Assembly (NCBI RefSeq): GCF_001245615.1
Contig: NZ_CWKH01000002.1
Span: forward strand, 434,001-498,000
DNA length: 64,000 bases
Reading direction: 5' to 3'
Source of the DNA: Mycolicibacterium neworleansense
Lineage (GTDB): Bacteria; Actinomycetota; Actinomycetes; Mycobacteriales; Mycobacteriaceae
Positions 17,119-25,160 of this stretch are shown here, piece after piece (the first letter of the stretch is position 1; the number at the start of each line of letters is the position of its first letter). A model generated the notes under the pieces. The model was not told where the DNA came from. It made no database searches and saw nothing but the letters and a program-made list of their open reading frames with translations. The position numbers and the translations under genes were made by a program.

Positions 17119-18792
17119 CTATTCCAGGTTGCGCAGCTCACGCTTGAGGATCTTGCCCGTGGGATTGCGCGGCAACTCGTCGAGGAAGACCACCTCACGT
17201 GGCACCTTGTAGCGGGCCAGGTGCTCTTTGACGTAGGTCTTGATCGTGTCCTCGTCGAGGCTGGCGCCCTCGGCCTTCACCACGAAGGCCTTCAGCCGGG
17301 CACCCCATTCCTTGTCCTCGACGCCAAGTGCGGTGGCCTCGATGACGTCGGGATGCCCGCTGATCAGATCCTCGACCTCGGCCGGGAAGACGTTCTCCCC
17401 GCCGGAGACGATCATCTCGTCATCGCGGCCGCTGACGTAGAGCAGACCGTGCTCGTCGAAGTATCCGACATCGCCGGAGGACAGCATGCCGTCGATGATC
17501 TGTTTGCCGCCCCCTCCGGTATATCCCTTGAACGGGAAGGTGTTTCGCACGAAGATGCGGCCGACCTGCCCCTGCGGGAGCTCGTTGCCGTTGTCGTCGA
17601 TGATCTTGACGGTGATGCCTTTGACCACCGGGCCCACCGTGGCCGGGTTGATCGACAGGTCCTTGGGCCGGGCGATGCTCGCGAAGGCGATCTCGGTCGA
17701 TCCGTAGAGGTTGTAGATGACCGGCCCGAGGTCCTTGAGCGCCCGCGAGGCCAGCTCGGCGCCCAGCTGGGATCCGGAGACGAACACGATCCGCAGTGAC
17801 GAGAGATTGGGCTTCGGTGACATCTGCTCGAGGTGGTCGAGCATTCGCGAGAGCATGACCGGCACCACCACCATGGCGGTGACCTGGTGCTTCTCTACAT
17901 CCTCCAGCACGGTGGCGGGCTTGAAGCGCCGGCGCAGCACCAGGGTCGTGCCCAGCATCATCGCGATGGTGGCGTGCAGGAACCCGAGCGCATGGAACAT
18001 CGGCGCCGGAAGTGCGGTCACCTCGCCGGCCTTGAACGGGACGTGCGACAGCACTCCCCCGATCGGAGCCAGCGACGGCGGGGCGGCCCGGTTGGCGCCC
18101 TTGGGCGTTCCGGTGGTGCCGCTGGTCAGGATGATGATCGACGGATGCTTGCCGGCCTTCGGCGCCGGACGCCCATTGCCGCGCGCGATGACGTCGGCCA
18201 GGGTCTCGTCGGTGCTGCCGGACGGCTTGTCGGAATCGGGGTTGACGCCCAGGGCCCGCAGTTTGCCCAACTCCGGGTCGGCGTGGCCCACCGCGGCGGT
18301 GTACTCGTCGTCGTAGATGATCACCTTGGCGCCCTCGCGCTCGGAGACCTCTTTGATCTGCGGCCCCGAGAACTCGGAGTTCAGCAGGATGATCCGGGCG
18401 CCGACCCGGGCCGCGCCGTACAGCGCGACCAGGAACCAGCGGTGGTTGCGGGCCAGGATCCCTACCCCGTCACCGCCCCGGACACCCATCGTGAGCAGTT
18501 CGTGAGCCACCGCGTGCGCCGCCGCGTCGAGCTCACCGAACGTGAACTCGCCCTCGTCGTCGATGACGGCCAGACGGTCGGGATGCCGACGCGCGTTCAG
18601 CGCGGGGATCATCCCGATCTCACCCCAGGTGCGGATGTCACCCAGCATGGCCACGATGTTCTGCGGCGGTTCCAGCCGCAACGCACCCGCCTCGAACATC
18701 TTGCGGGCGTAGTGCAATTCGGCCGCGCCCCGCTCCGCGTACTGCTTGGCCTTCGCGGTCAGGTTCGCCGGCAGATCAGACAGACTTGGCAT
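17119..18792 (-). CDS. fadD2: Acyl-CoA synthetase (FadD2-like)
   Basis: A 557-residue AMP-forming ligase that would activate a fatty acid to acyl-adenylate and acyl-CoA or transfer it to a partner. The AMP-binding motif is ILTSGTTGTPKGANR, followed by NLYGSTEIAFAS, the SGRDDEMIVSGGENVFP hinge, and the C-terminal catalytic lysine in NPTGKILKREL. ATG 18792 gives the expected N-terminus; the reading frame stays open further upstream, but that part is antisense to the polymerase gene. Divergence from the LigD-like gene and convergence with fadE6 match, from memory, Rv0270 (FadD2, 560 residues). Confidence 0.9.
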   Translation of the reverse strand: MPSLSDLPANLTAKAKQYAERGAAELHYARKMFEAGALRLEPPQNIVAMLGDIRTWGEIGMIPALNARRHPDRLAVIDDEGEFTFGELDAAAHAVAHELLTMGVRGGDGVGILARNHRWFLVALYGAARVGARIILLNSEFSGPQIKEVSEREGAKVIIYDDEYTAAVGHADPELGKLRALGVNPDSDKPSGSTDETLADVIARGNGRPAPKAGKHPSIIILTSGTTGTPKGANRAAPPSLAPIGGVLSHVPFKAGEVTALPAPMFHALGFLHATIAMMLGTTLVLRRRFKPATVLEDVEKHQVTAMVVVPVMLSRMLDHLEQMSPKPNLSSLRIVFVSGSQLGAELASRALKDLGPVIYNLYGSTEIAFASIARPKDLSINPATVGPVVKGITVKIIDDNGNELPQGQVGRIFVRNTFPFKGYTGGGGKQIIDGMLSSGDVGYFDEHGLLYVSGRDDEMIVSGGENVFPAEVEDLISGHPDVIEATALGVEDKEWGARLKAFVVKAEGASLDEDTIKTYVKEHLARYKVPREVVFLDELPRNPTGKILKRELRNLE

Positions 18793-18840
18793 GTCGCAAC
18801 AATAAGTGACACCTATCGCACCATGGGCAGTAACTAGCAT

Positions 18841-20085
18841 GTGGTCATGGCCGGTGCACTGTCGCTGGAGATCGACGGCCTTGAGGTGGCCGTCAGCAAC
18901 CCCGACAAGGTGGTTTTCCCTGATGCGCACGTCACCAAGCTGGACCTGATCAATTACTACCGGTCGGTGGCCGACGGTGCCCTGCGCGGGGTCTACGGCC
19001 GTCCGATGATCCTCAAGCGGTTCGTCAAGGGCATCAGCTCCGAGGCGATCTTTCAGAAACGGGCGCCGGAGAAGCGGCCGGACTATGTGGACGTGGCCGA
19101 GCTCAAGTACCGGTCCGGCACGTCGGCCAAGGAAGCGGTTCTGCGCGATGTCGCCGGCCTGGCCTGGGCGGTGAACGTGGGGTGCGTCGACCTGAATCCG
19201 CACCCGGTGCGGGCCGAGGATCTCGACCATCCCGACGAACTGCGAGTGGACCTGGACCCCATGCCCGGGGTGGACTGGTCGCAGATCGTGGCCGTCGGCC
19301 ATGTCGCCCGCGAGGTGCTGGAGGAACACGGTCTGACGGCGTGGCCCAAGACGTCGGGATCGCGTGGCTTCCACATCTATGCCCGCATCCACCCGCGGTG
19401 GCCGTTCACCAAGGTGCGCCTGGCCGCCGAGACGGTGGCCCGCGAGGTGGAGCGACGTGTTCCCGACCTGGCGACGGCGCGCTGGTGGAAGGAAGAACGC
19501 GGCTCCCGGGTGTTCGTCGACTTCAACCAGAACGCCAAGGACCGGACGGTGGCCTCGGCCTATTCCGTGCGGGCCACCCCCGATGCCCGGGTGTCCACCC
19601 CGCTGCGGTGGGACGAGGTCGACGGGTGCCGGCCGGAGGCGTTCACGGTGGCCACCGTGCCCGACCGGTTCGCCGAGATCGGCGACCCGTGGGAGGGCAT
19701 GGACCTCACGGTCGGCGAGTTGGGCCCGTTGCTGGCGCTGGCCAAGGAACTCGGTCCGGCCGAGAAGGCGCCCAAGGGTGCCGGACAAAGCGGTGCCGGC
19801 AGGCGCGTTTCTTCCATGCCGCTGATCGAGATCGCCAAGACGAAGACCAAGGACGAGGCGATGGCGGCGCTGGACGTGTGGCGCGGGCGTTATCCCGCGG
19901 CCGCCGCGCGGCTGGAGCCTGTCGACGTCCTGCTTGACGGCATGCGCGGCCCGAGCTCCATCTGGTACCGGGTGCGGATCAACCTGGAGCACGTGCCCGA
20001 GGCCGAGCGTCCGCCGCAAGAGGAATTGCTCGCCGACTACAACCCGTGGGAGAACTACCGCGGCGCGCAGTGGAAGCGCGGCTGA
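18841..20085 (+). CDS. LigD-type DNA polymerase/primase domain protein (PolD2-like)
   Basis: A 414-residue stand-alone polymerase domain of the archaeo-eukaryotic primase type, like the polymerase module of the NHEJ ligase LigD but with no ligase or nuclease domain. The metal-binding aspartates are in ELRVDLDPMPG, and SGSRGFHIYARI and FVDFNQNAKDRT are family blocks. Such proteins add nucleotides, often ribonucleotides, and fill gaps. Position next to fadD2 matches Rv0269c, which together with its M. smegmatis orthologue has been called PolD2; this is from memory. GTG 18841 and ATG 18847 are both possible starts. The C-terminal 80 residues are an extension after the catalytic core. Confidence 0.88.
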   Translation: MVMAGALSLEIDGLEVAVSNPDKVVFPDAHVTKLDLINYYRSVADGALRGVYGRPMILKRFVKGISSEAIFQKRAPEKRPDYVDVAELKYRSGTSAKEAVLRDVAGLAWAVNVGCVDLNPHPVRAEDLDHPDELRVDLDPMPGVDWSQIVAVGHVAREVLEEHGLTAWPKTSGSRGFHIYARIHPRWPFTKVRLAAETVAREVERRVPDLATARWWKEERGSRVFVDFNQNAKDRTVASAYSVRATPDARVSTPLRWDEVDGCRPEAFTVATVPDRFAEIGDPWEGMDLTVGELGPLLALAKELGPAEKAPKGAGQSGAGRRVSSMPLIEIAKTKTKDEAMAALDVWRGRYPAAAARLEPVDVLLDGMRGPSSIWYRVRINLEHVPEAERPPQEELLADYNPWENYRGAQWKRG

Positions 20086-20099
20086 GGTCAGGAGTGCGC

Positions 20100-20840
20100 A
20101 TGCGAATCGCCCTGTTCGCGACCTGCCTGGCGGATGCGATGTTCCCGCCTGCGGCGATCGCCACGGTGCAGGTGCTCGAGCGCCTCGGCCATCAAGTGGT
20201 CTTTCCGCACGGCCAAACCTGTTGCGGCCAAATGCATGTCAATACCGGCTATCTCAAAGAGGCCACCGCGCTGGTACGCAACCACGTCGAGTCCTTCGAA
20301 TCCGCGCACTGCGACGCGGTGGTCGCGCCGTCGGGATCGTGCGTGGGGTCGGTTCGTCACCAGCACGCGATGGTGGCCCGACGCGCCGGCGACGAAGCCC
20401 TGGCCACCCGCGCCGAGAATCTGGCGGCCAAGACCTACGAGCTGTCCGAGTTCCTGATCGACGTGCTCGGCGTCGACGACGTGGGCGCCTACTATCCGCA
20501 CCGCGTCACCTATCACCCGACCTGCCACTCGCTGCGCATGCTCGGGGTGGGTGACAAGCCGCTGCGGCTGTTACGAAACGTGCGGGGCCTGACCTTGGTG
20601 GAGTTGCCAGAGGCCGAATCCTGTTGCGGTTTCGGCGGAACCTTCGCGATCAAGAACTCCGACACCTCCACGGCGATGCTGGCCGACAAGATGGCCCACA
20701 TCGCCGAGACCGACGCCGAGGTGTGCAGCGCCGGGGACTCATCGTGCCTGATGCACATCGGCGGCGGGCTGAGCCGGCTGCGCTCCGGGGTACGCACCGT
20801 GCACCTGGCCGAGATCCTCGCGGCCGAGGCGACCCGATGA
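20100..20840 (+). CDS. lutA: L-lactate oxidation subunit LutA (Fe-S, CCG domain)
   Basis: A 246-residue Fe-S protein with two cysteine-rich CCG domains. The first ends in TCCGQM and the second in SCCGFGG, and further cysteines lie in PSGSCVGS and HPTCHS. With LutB and LutC it forms the LutABC complex that oxidises L-lactate to pyruvate. AGGAG lies about 6 nt before ATG 20100. Its stop overlaps the lutB start (ATGA), and lutB overlaps lutC, so the three subunits are made in step. No regulator sits directly beside the operon. Confidence 0.92.
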   Translation: MRIALFATCLADAMFPPAAIATVQVLERLGHQVVFPHGQTCCGQMHVNTGYLKEATALVRNHVESFESAHCDAVVAPSGSCVGSVRHQHAMVARRAGDEALATRAENLAAKTYELSEFLIDVLGVDDVGAYYPHRVTYHPTCHSLRMLGVGDKPLRLLRNVRGLTLVELPEAESCCGFGGTFAIKNSDTSTAMLADKMAHIAETDAEVCSAGDSSCLMHIGGGLSRLRSGVRTVHLAEILAAEATR

Positions 20841-22303
20841 CCACCTTCCTGGGTACCCCCGGCGTCGGCAACCTGCGTGGCGACGCGCCCTTCCCGCAGG
20901 CCGCCCGCATAGCACTGGCCGACTCCCAGCTGCGCCGCAATATCGGGCATGCCACCCACACCATTCGCACCAAGCGGCTCAACGCAATCCGGGAATGCGA
21001 CGACTGGGAACAGTTGCGTGCGGCGGGCAGCGCCCTCAAGCAGGACGCGATGGCGCGGCTTCCCGAATTACTGGAACAACTCGAGGACAACGTCACCAAG
21101 CGCGGCGGCGTGGTGCACTGGGCCCGCGACGGCGACGAGGCCAACCGCATCGTCGCCGACCTGATCCGCGCGGCGGGCTCCGACGAGGTGGTCAAGGTCA
21201 AGTCGATGGCCACCCAGGAGATCGGCCTCAACGAGTACCTCGAAGCCCAGGGCATCGCCGCATTCGAGACCGATCTGGCCGAGCTCATCGTGCAGCTCGG
21301 CCACGACAAACCCAGCCACATCCTGGTGCCGGCGATCCACCGCAACCGCGCCGAGATCCGGGAGATCTTCACCCGCGAGATGACCGACGCCGGTGAGCTC
21401 ACCGACGACCCCCGCGTGCTGGCCATGGCGGCCCGGGCCCATCTGCGGCGCAAGTTCCTCACCGCCAAGGTCGCGATCAGCGGCGCGAATTTCGGCATCG
21501 CCGAGACGGGCACGCTCGCGGTGGTGGAGTCCGAGGGCAACGGCCGGATGTGCCTGACACTGCCGCAGACGCTGATCACGGTGATGGGCATCGAGAAGAT
21601 CGTTCCGACGTTCGGCGATCTCGAGGTCTTCATGCAGCTGCTGCCCCGCTCGTCGACGGCCGAACGGATGAATCCGTACACCTCGATGTGGACCGGGGTG
21701 CATCCCGGCGACGGTCCGCAGGAATTCCACCTGGTCCTGCTCGACAACGGCCGGACCCGCGTGCTGGCCGACGAGGTGGGCCGCGCGGCGTTGCACTGCA
21801 TCCGGTGCAGCGCCTGCCTGAATGTCTGCCCGGTCTACGAGCGCACCGGCGGCCACGCCTACGGCTCCGTCTATCCCGGACCGATCGGGGCGATATTGAG
21901 CCCCCAGCTGACCGGCATCACCGGCCACGACGACCCGAACGCCAGCCTGCCGTATGCGTCGTCGCTGTGCGGTGCGTGCTTCGAAGCCTGCCCGGTGCGC
22001 ATCGACATCCCGTCGATCCTGGTCCACCTACGCGGTGCCCAGGTGGACCAAGAAAGAGGGGGACTACCGGGTGGCCAGGATCTGGCGATGAAGGCCGCGG
22101 GCTGGGCAATGGCCGGCGCCGGCCGGTTCTCACTGGCCGAGCGCGCCCTGGGTGCCGGTCGGCTGATCGCCGGACGCGATCACCGCATCTCCGCGCTGCC
22201 CTGGCCGGCGTCGGCGTGGACGGCCAGCCGCGACATCCCCGAACCTCCCGCCGAAACGTTCCGGCAATGGTGGAAGCGGACCCATGAGAGAGACCGGCAG
22301 TGA
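20837..22303 (+). CDS. lutB: L-lactate oxidation Fe-S subunit LutB
   Basis: A 488-residue protein with an N-terminal LUD-type domain (ISGANFGIAETGTLAVVESEGN), two 4Fe-4S motifs (CIRCSACLNVCP and CGACFEACP) and a short C-terminal domain ending in ETFRQWWKRT. This is the full LutB architecture and expected length. It would pass electrons from lactate oxidation towards the respiratory chain through the membrane quinone pool. Overlaps of 4 nt with lutA and lutC show a tightly coupled operon. The C-terminal region is rich in alanine and slightly hydrophobic. Confidence 0.93.
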   Translation: MTTFLGTPGVGNLRGDAPFPQAARIALADSQLRRNIGHATHTIRTKRLNAIRECDDWEQLRAAGSALKQDAMARLPELLEQLEDNVTKRGGVVHWARDGDEANRIVADLIRAAGSDEVVKVKSMATQEIGLNEYLEAQGIAAFETDLAELIVQLGHDKPSHILVPAIHRNRAEIREIFTREMTDAGELTDDPRVLAMAARAHLRRKFLTAKVAISGANFGIAETGTLAVVESEGNGRMCLTLPQTLITVMGIEKIVPTFGDLEVFMQLLPRSSTAERMNPYTSMWTGVHPGDGPQEFHLVLLDNGRTRVLADEVGRAALHCIRCSACLNVCPVYERTGGHAYGSVYPGPIGAILSPQLTGITGHDDPNASLPYASSLCGACFEACPVRIDIPSILVHLRGAQVDQERGGLPGGQDLAMKAAGWAMAGAGRFSLAERALGAGRLIAGRDHRISALPWPASAWTASRDIPEPPAETFRQWWKRTHERDRQ

Positions 22304-22923
22304 CCGGCCCGACGTCTGATGCGGCCCGGGCCGCGGTGCTGAACCGGGTCCGCACCGCCCTGGCGTGCGCACCGCCACAGCCCGTCGCGGTGCCCCGCGA
22401 CTATCACCGCGAGCCGCTCACCGGCGCGGGCGACGTCGAGAGGTTCGCCGAGACGGTCGCCGAGTACCGGGCCCGGGTTCACCGCGTCGAGGCCGACGCG
22501 ATCGCCTCGACCGTCCTCGAACTGGTCGGCCCGCGGGCCACCGTGGTCATCCCGGTCGATCTGCCGCCCGAATGGGTGGCCGGGCTGACGGCCGTCGCCG
22601 ACGCGCCGGCGCTGGACGTCGAGCAACTCGACCGAGCCGACGCCGTGCTGACTGGATGCGCGCTCGGGATCGCCGCGACTGGGACGATCGTGCTAGATGC
22701 CGGCCCCGGGCAGGGGCGGCGGGCACTGACGCTCGTGCCCGACCATCACATCTGCGTGGTGCGGGTTGACCAGATCGTCGACACCGTGCCGCAGGCATTC
22801 GCCGAGCTGACACCCACGCGGCCGCTGACCTTCATCTCCGGCCCCAGCGCCACCAGCGACATCGAACTCCAGCGGGTAGAAGGCGTCCACGGACCCCGCA
22901 CGCTGGACGTGCTGGTCGTGTGA
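22300..22923 (+). CDS. lutC: L-lactate oxidation subunit LutC (LUD domain)
   Basis: A 207-residue LUD-domain protein. GCALGIAATGTIVLDAG is the family's conserved block, and the protein ends with ISGPSATSDIELQRVEGVHG, also typical. GTG 22300 overlaps the lutB stop. It completes the lutABC lactate oxidation operon. The following 146 nt have no gene that I can support. Confidence 0.92.
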   Translation: MTGPTSDAARAAVLNRVRTALACAPPQPVAVPRDYHREPLTGAGDVERFAETVAEYRARVHRVEADAIASTVLELVGPRATVVIPVDLPPEWVAGLTAVADAPALDVEQLDRADAVLTGCALGIAATGTIVLDAGPGQGRRALTLVPDHHICVVRVDQIVDTVPQAFAELTPTRPLTFISGPSATSDIELQRVEGVHGPRTLDVLVV

Positions 22924-23069
22924 ACCTTACCGACGAGTAGGGCCCAGAGGGTTCTTAGCAAAGTATTAACGCTGGCTCCCAGCCGCCTTAGATTGCCCGC
23001 ATACCGTCATGAACAGGTTGACGCGACGGAGCTCAGCCAGAGCTCAGGAAAGACGGCGGGAGGCTGATC

Positions 23070-23519
23070 ATGACATTCACGAACAACACCCCGGCAATGG
23101 ATCGACACTTTCGGTACGGGAACTCGGCAGTCATCTGCGAGGGCGCTTCGATGCGCGCGCAGTGCCGCCAGCTGGCGACAGTGGTGACAGTCAAGGGAGA
23201 TATCGACGGCAACAACATCGACCAGATCGCGTCGTATGTAAATCGGTTCATCCTTGCGGAGAAGCCATTGGCACTCGATTTGAGTGGCGTGAACAGCTTT
23301 GCACCGCAGGCGATCTCATTGTTCTACGACATCGATGAAAAGTGCGGCGCACTGGGAGTGGACTGGTCGGTCATCGCCAGCCAGCCGGTCGTCTCCGAGA
23401 TCCACCGCCAGGAGGTGGGCGTCCCGCTCAGCTCCTCGGTGCCCGAAGCCCTGCATCACTTCGCCGAAGGCAACACGGCACGCCGCCGGTTGCTACCCCT
23501 GCTTATCAAGAGCGCCTGA
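23070..23519 (+). CDS. STAS-domain protein (anti-sigma-factor-antagonist-like)
   Basis: A 149-residue protein with a STAS-like fold: VVTVKGDIDGNNIDQIASYV, then PLALDLSGVNSFAPQAISLF, where STAS antagonists carry a phosphorylatable serine or threonine. Ser in SGVNSF is a candidate, but alignment is needed. Such proteins in mycobacteria often join partner-switching control of sigma factors; no kinase or sigma gene is adjacent here. AGGAAAG and a GGGAGG lie upstream of ATG 23070. A 21-codon ORF begins 16 nt after its stop, followed by a strong hairpin. Confidence 0.75.
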   Translation: MTFTNNTPAMDRHFRYGNSAVICEGASMRAQCRQLATVVTVKGDIDGNNIDQIASYVNRFILAEKPLALDLSGVNSFAPQAISLFYDIDEKCGALGVDWSVIASQPVVSEIHRQEVGVPLSSSVPEALHHFAEGNTARRRLLPLLIKSA

Positions 23520-23535
23520 GAGAAAGGCCAACGCA

Positions 23536-23601
23536 ATGTTGATCGATGTCCGCTGGTTGACCCGCCTGCTTCGTCATCGCCACCGCACGGTGCACACGTA
23601 A
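23536..23601 (+). CDS. Possible 21-residue small protein
   Basis: A short ORF runs from ATG 23536 to TAA 23601 and encodes 21 residues: MLIDVRWLTRLLR, then a basic tail HRHRTVHT. AGAAAGG lies 8-10 nt before the start. It sits between the STAS gene and a strong hairpin, so it would be translated on the same transcript. The sequence is an amphipathic helix-like stretch followed by four histidines and arginines. I do not recognise it. Support is only the ribosome-binding site, the location and the terminator placed right behind it. Confidence 0.4.
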   Translation: MLIDVRWLTRLLRHRHRTVHT

Positions 23602-23623
23602 TTCTCCGCACCCCAGACAAATA

Positions 23624-23662
23624 CCGAAATGGCTGCCAGACCTGGTCTGGCAGCCATTTCGG
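23624..23662. terminator. Strong bidirectional hairpin between convergent genes
   Basis: Two 19-nt arms at 23624-23642 and 23644-23662 are exact reverse complements around one unpaired T. The stem starts CCGAAATGG on the left. There is no T-run after it. It lies between the STAS/short-ORF transcript and the convergent DUF1254 gene, so it probably terminates transcription from both sides. Mycobacterial terminators often lack T-tracts. Confidence 0.75.
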
Positions 23663-23683
23663 CTATTGGTAGCGAATCCTGCG

Positions 23684-25126
23684 CTACTGGACCTTCGTGA
23701 TGGCCGGCGGCTTCCACGTGCCGTCGATGATCGACGGCGAGGTCTCCTTGGGCCAGTACAGCCGCAGCATGAGGTTGAATTTGCCGGCCGGCGCCGGCAG
23801 CCAGTTGGCTGCCTTTTCCGGGCCGGGGTTCTCGTGCTGCAGGTACAGATCGACCGAGCCGTCGGGGTTGGTGACGAACGTGTTCCGCTGGCTCAGCGTG
23901 TAGCGGTTGAGCGGGTTGTCGACGAAGAAGTAGCCCTCGTCATACATCGTCAATGACCAGAACCCCTCTACCGGTGGGAACTGCCCCTTGTCGAAATGCA
24001 GCCTGTATTTGTTGGCTCCGTCGTAGGGCTGACCACCCGTATCGGTTTCCGAGGTCGGGTAGACCGCGTCCTGGGGCCGGTTGGCGCCCAGCCCGATATA
24101 GGTGATCATCGCGCGCTGCAGATAGTCGGTGCCGTACTGACCGGTCTGTGTGGTGAACCGCCAGCCGTTGATGTCCTCGACCTCTTTGAAGCGGGCCAGG
24201 ATCTTCTCGACGCCCTCCTTGGGCACCGACTGCAGGGCCGCGGCGACATCGGAACCGAGCTTGTTGATGTCGAACTTCTCGCCCGCCACGATGCCGAGCT
24301 TGGCCATCTTGTCCGCAATCGGCCGGTCGGCCTCGGTCGGCGGATTGTCCTTCATCAGGCCGGCCATCAGATCGAAGTAGGCCTCGGTGCTCAGGTTGTT
24401 GACCTGGTCGCGGACCGGCGTTTTCATGTCGACGGTCGGATCGACCTTGCCGGCCGGCGGAGTGTAGGGCTTGCCGTACGAGCTGAGGGGGACCAGCGAG
24501 ATCTCATCCTGGAGCTTGTGCACGGCGGCGTAGTCCTCCGGCGTGCCGTCGCAATAGATGCGGCCGAGCAGCCACACCGTCGAGGTGGGTGACTTGTACT
24601 CCTTCACGCCCGCGGGCAGCGTGCCTTTCCAGCCCGGACCGGTGATGGCGTAGGTCTGCGGACCGGTTCCGGTGGTGCGCTTCCCGGGTACCTCGAAGAC
24701 GTTGGTGTAGCCGTCGAGCATCGGGAACAGGTAGTACCGGTCGTGCGCATCCGGCAAGGTCAGCACCCACGGCTCGTCCTTGACGTCGACGAATCCGTTT
24801 GTGTACAGCGTGTCGGCATTTGGCGCGGTGACATCGCGGAACTGGGCGTTCGGGTACTCACGCATCCGCATCAACTGGCCCATCGGCGCCCGCGGCGCCT
24901 GGGCCGTCTCGACATTGGTCATCACGCGTCGCGTCATCTCGACGGTGACAAGCGGATACCCGTACACGTAGGCGTCCAGGGCGATGGCTTTGGCCTCATC
25001 GGGGGTCAACTGCGCCGTCCCCGATTCACCGGATTTGTCGGCCGGCGAACACGCCAGTGTGGCCGTCATCAGCATCGCGGTGCCGAACGCGAGCAGCCGT
25101 TTGACCGCGCGCCGATCCCTCTTCAC
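23684..25126 (-). CDS. DUF1254/DUF1214 domain lipoprotein
   Basis: A 480-residue exported protein. The N-terminus is a lipoprotein signal (LLAFGTAMLMTATLAC) with lipid-modified Cys26. The DUF1254 part (AYVYGYPLVTVEMTRRVMTN) and the C-terminal DUF1214 part (LHFDKGQFPPVEGFWSLTMYD) are both complete. Members are widespread but their biochemical role is unsettled. It starts 35 nt after the arylsulfatase stop, on the same strand, so the two are likely co-transcribed. Co-expression with a sulfatase suggests an envelope role in handling a sulfated compound, which is inference. Confidence 0.9.
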   Translation of the reverse strand: MKRDRRAVKRLLAFGTAMLMTATLACSPADKSGESGTAQLTPDEAKAIALDAYVYGYPLVTVEMTRRVMTNVETAQAPRAPMGQLMRMREYPNAQFRDVTAPNADTLYTNGFVDVKDEPWVLTLPDAHDRYYLFPMLDGYTNVFEVPGKRTTGTGPQTYAITGPGWKGTLPAGVKEYKSPTSTVWLLGRIYCDGTPEDYAAVHKLQDEISLVPLSSYGKPYTPPAGKVDPTVDMKTPVRDQVNNLSTEAYFDLMAGLMKDNPPTEADRPIADKMAKLGIVAGEKFDINKLGSDVAAALQSVPKEGVEKILARFKEVEDINGWRFTTQTGQYGTDYLQRAMITYIGLGANRPQDAVYPTSETDTGGQPYDGANKYRLHFDKGQFPPVEGFWSLTMYDEGYFFVDNPLNRYTLSQRNTFVTNPDGSVDLYLQHENPGPEKAANWLPAPAGKFNLMLRLYWPKETSPSIIDGTWKPPAITKVQ

Positions 25127-25160
25127 GAAAAGCCGTTCCTTTCTTAGGTTTTGCTACTGG

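Noticed and set aside
18793..20019. Long open frame continuing upstream of fadD2 on the minus strand
   Set aside because: It is antisense to the LigD-like polymerase gene, which has clear motifs. GC-rich codons make such frames open by chance.
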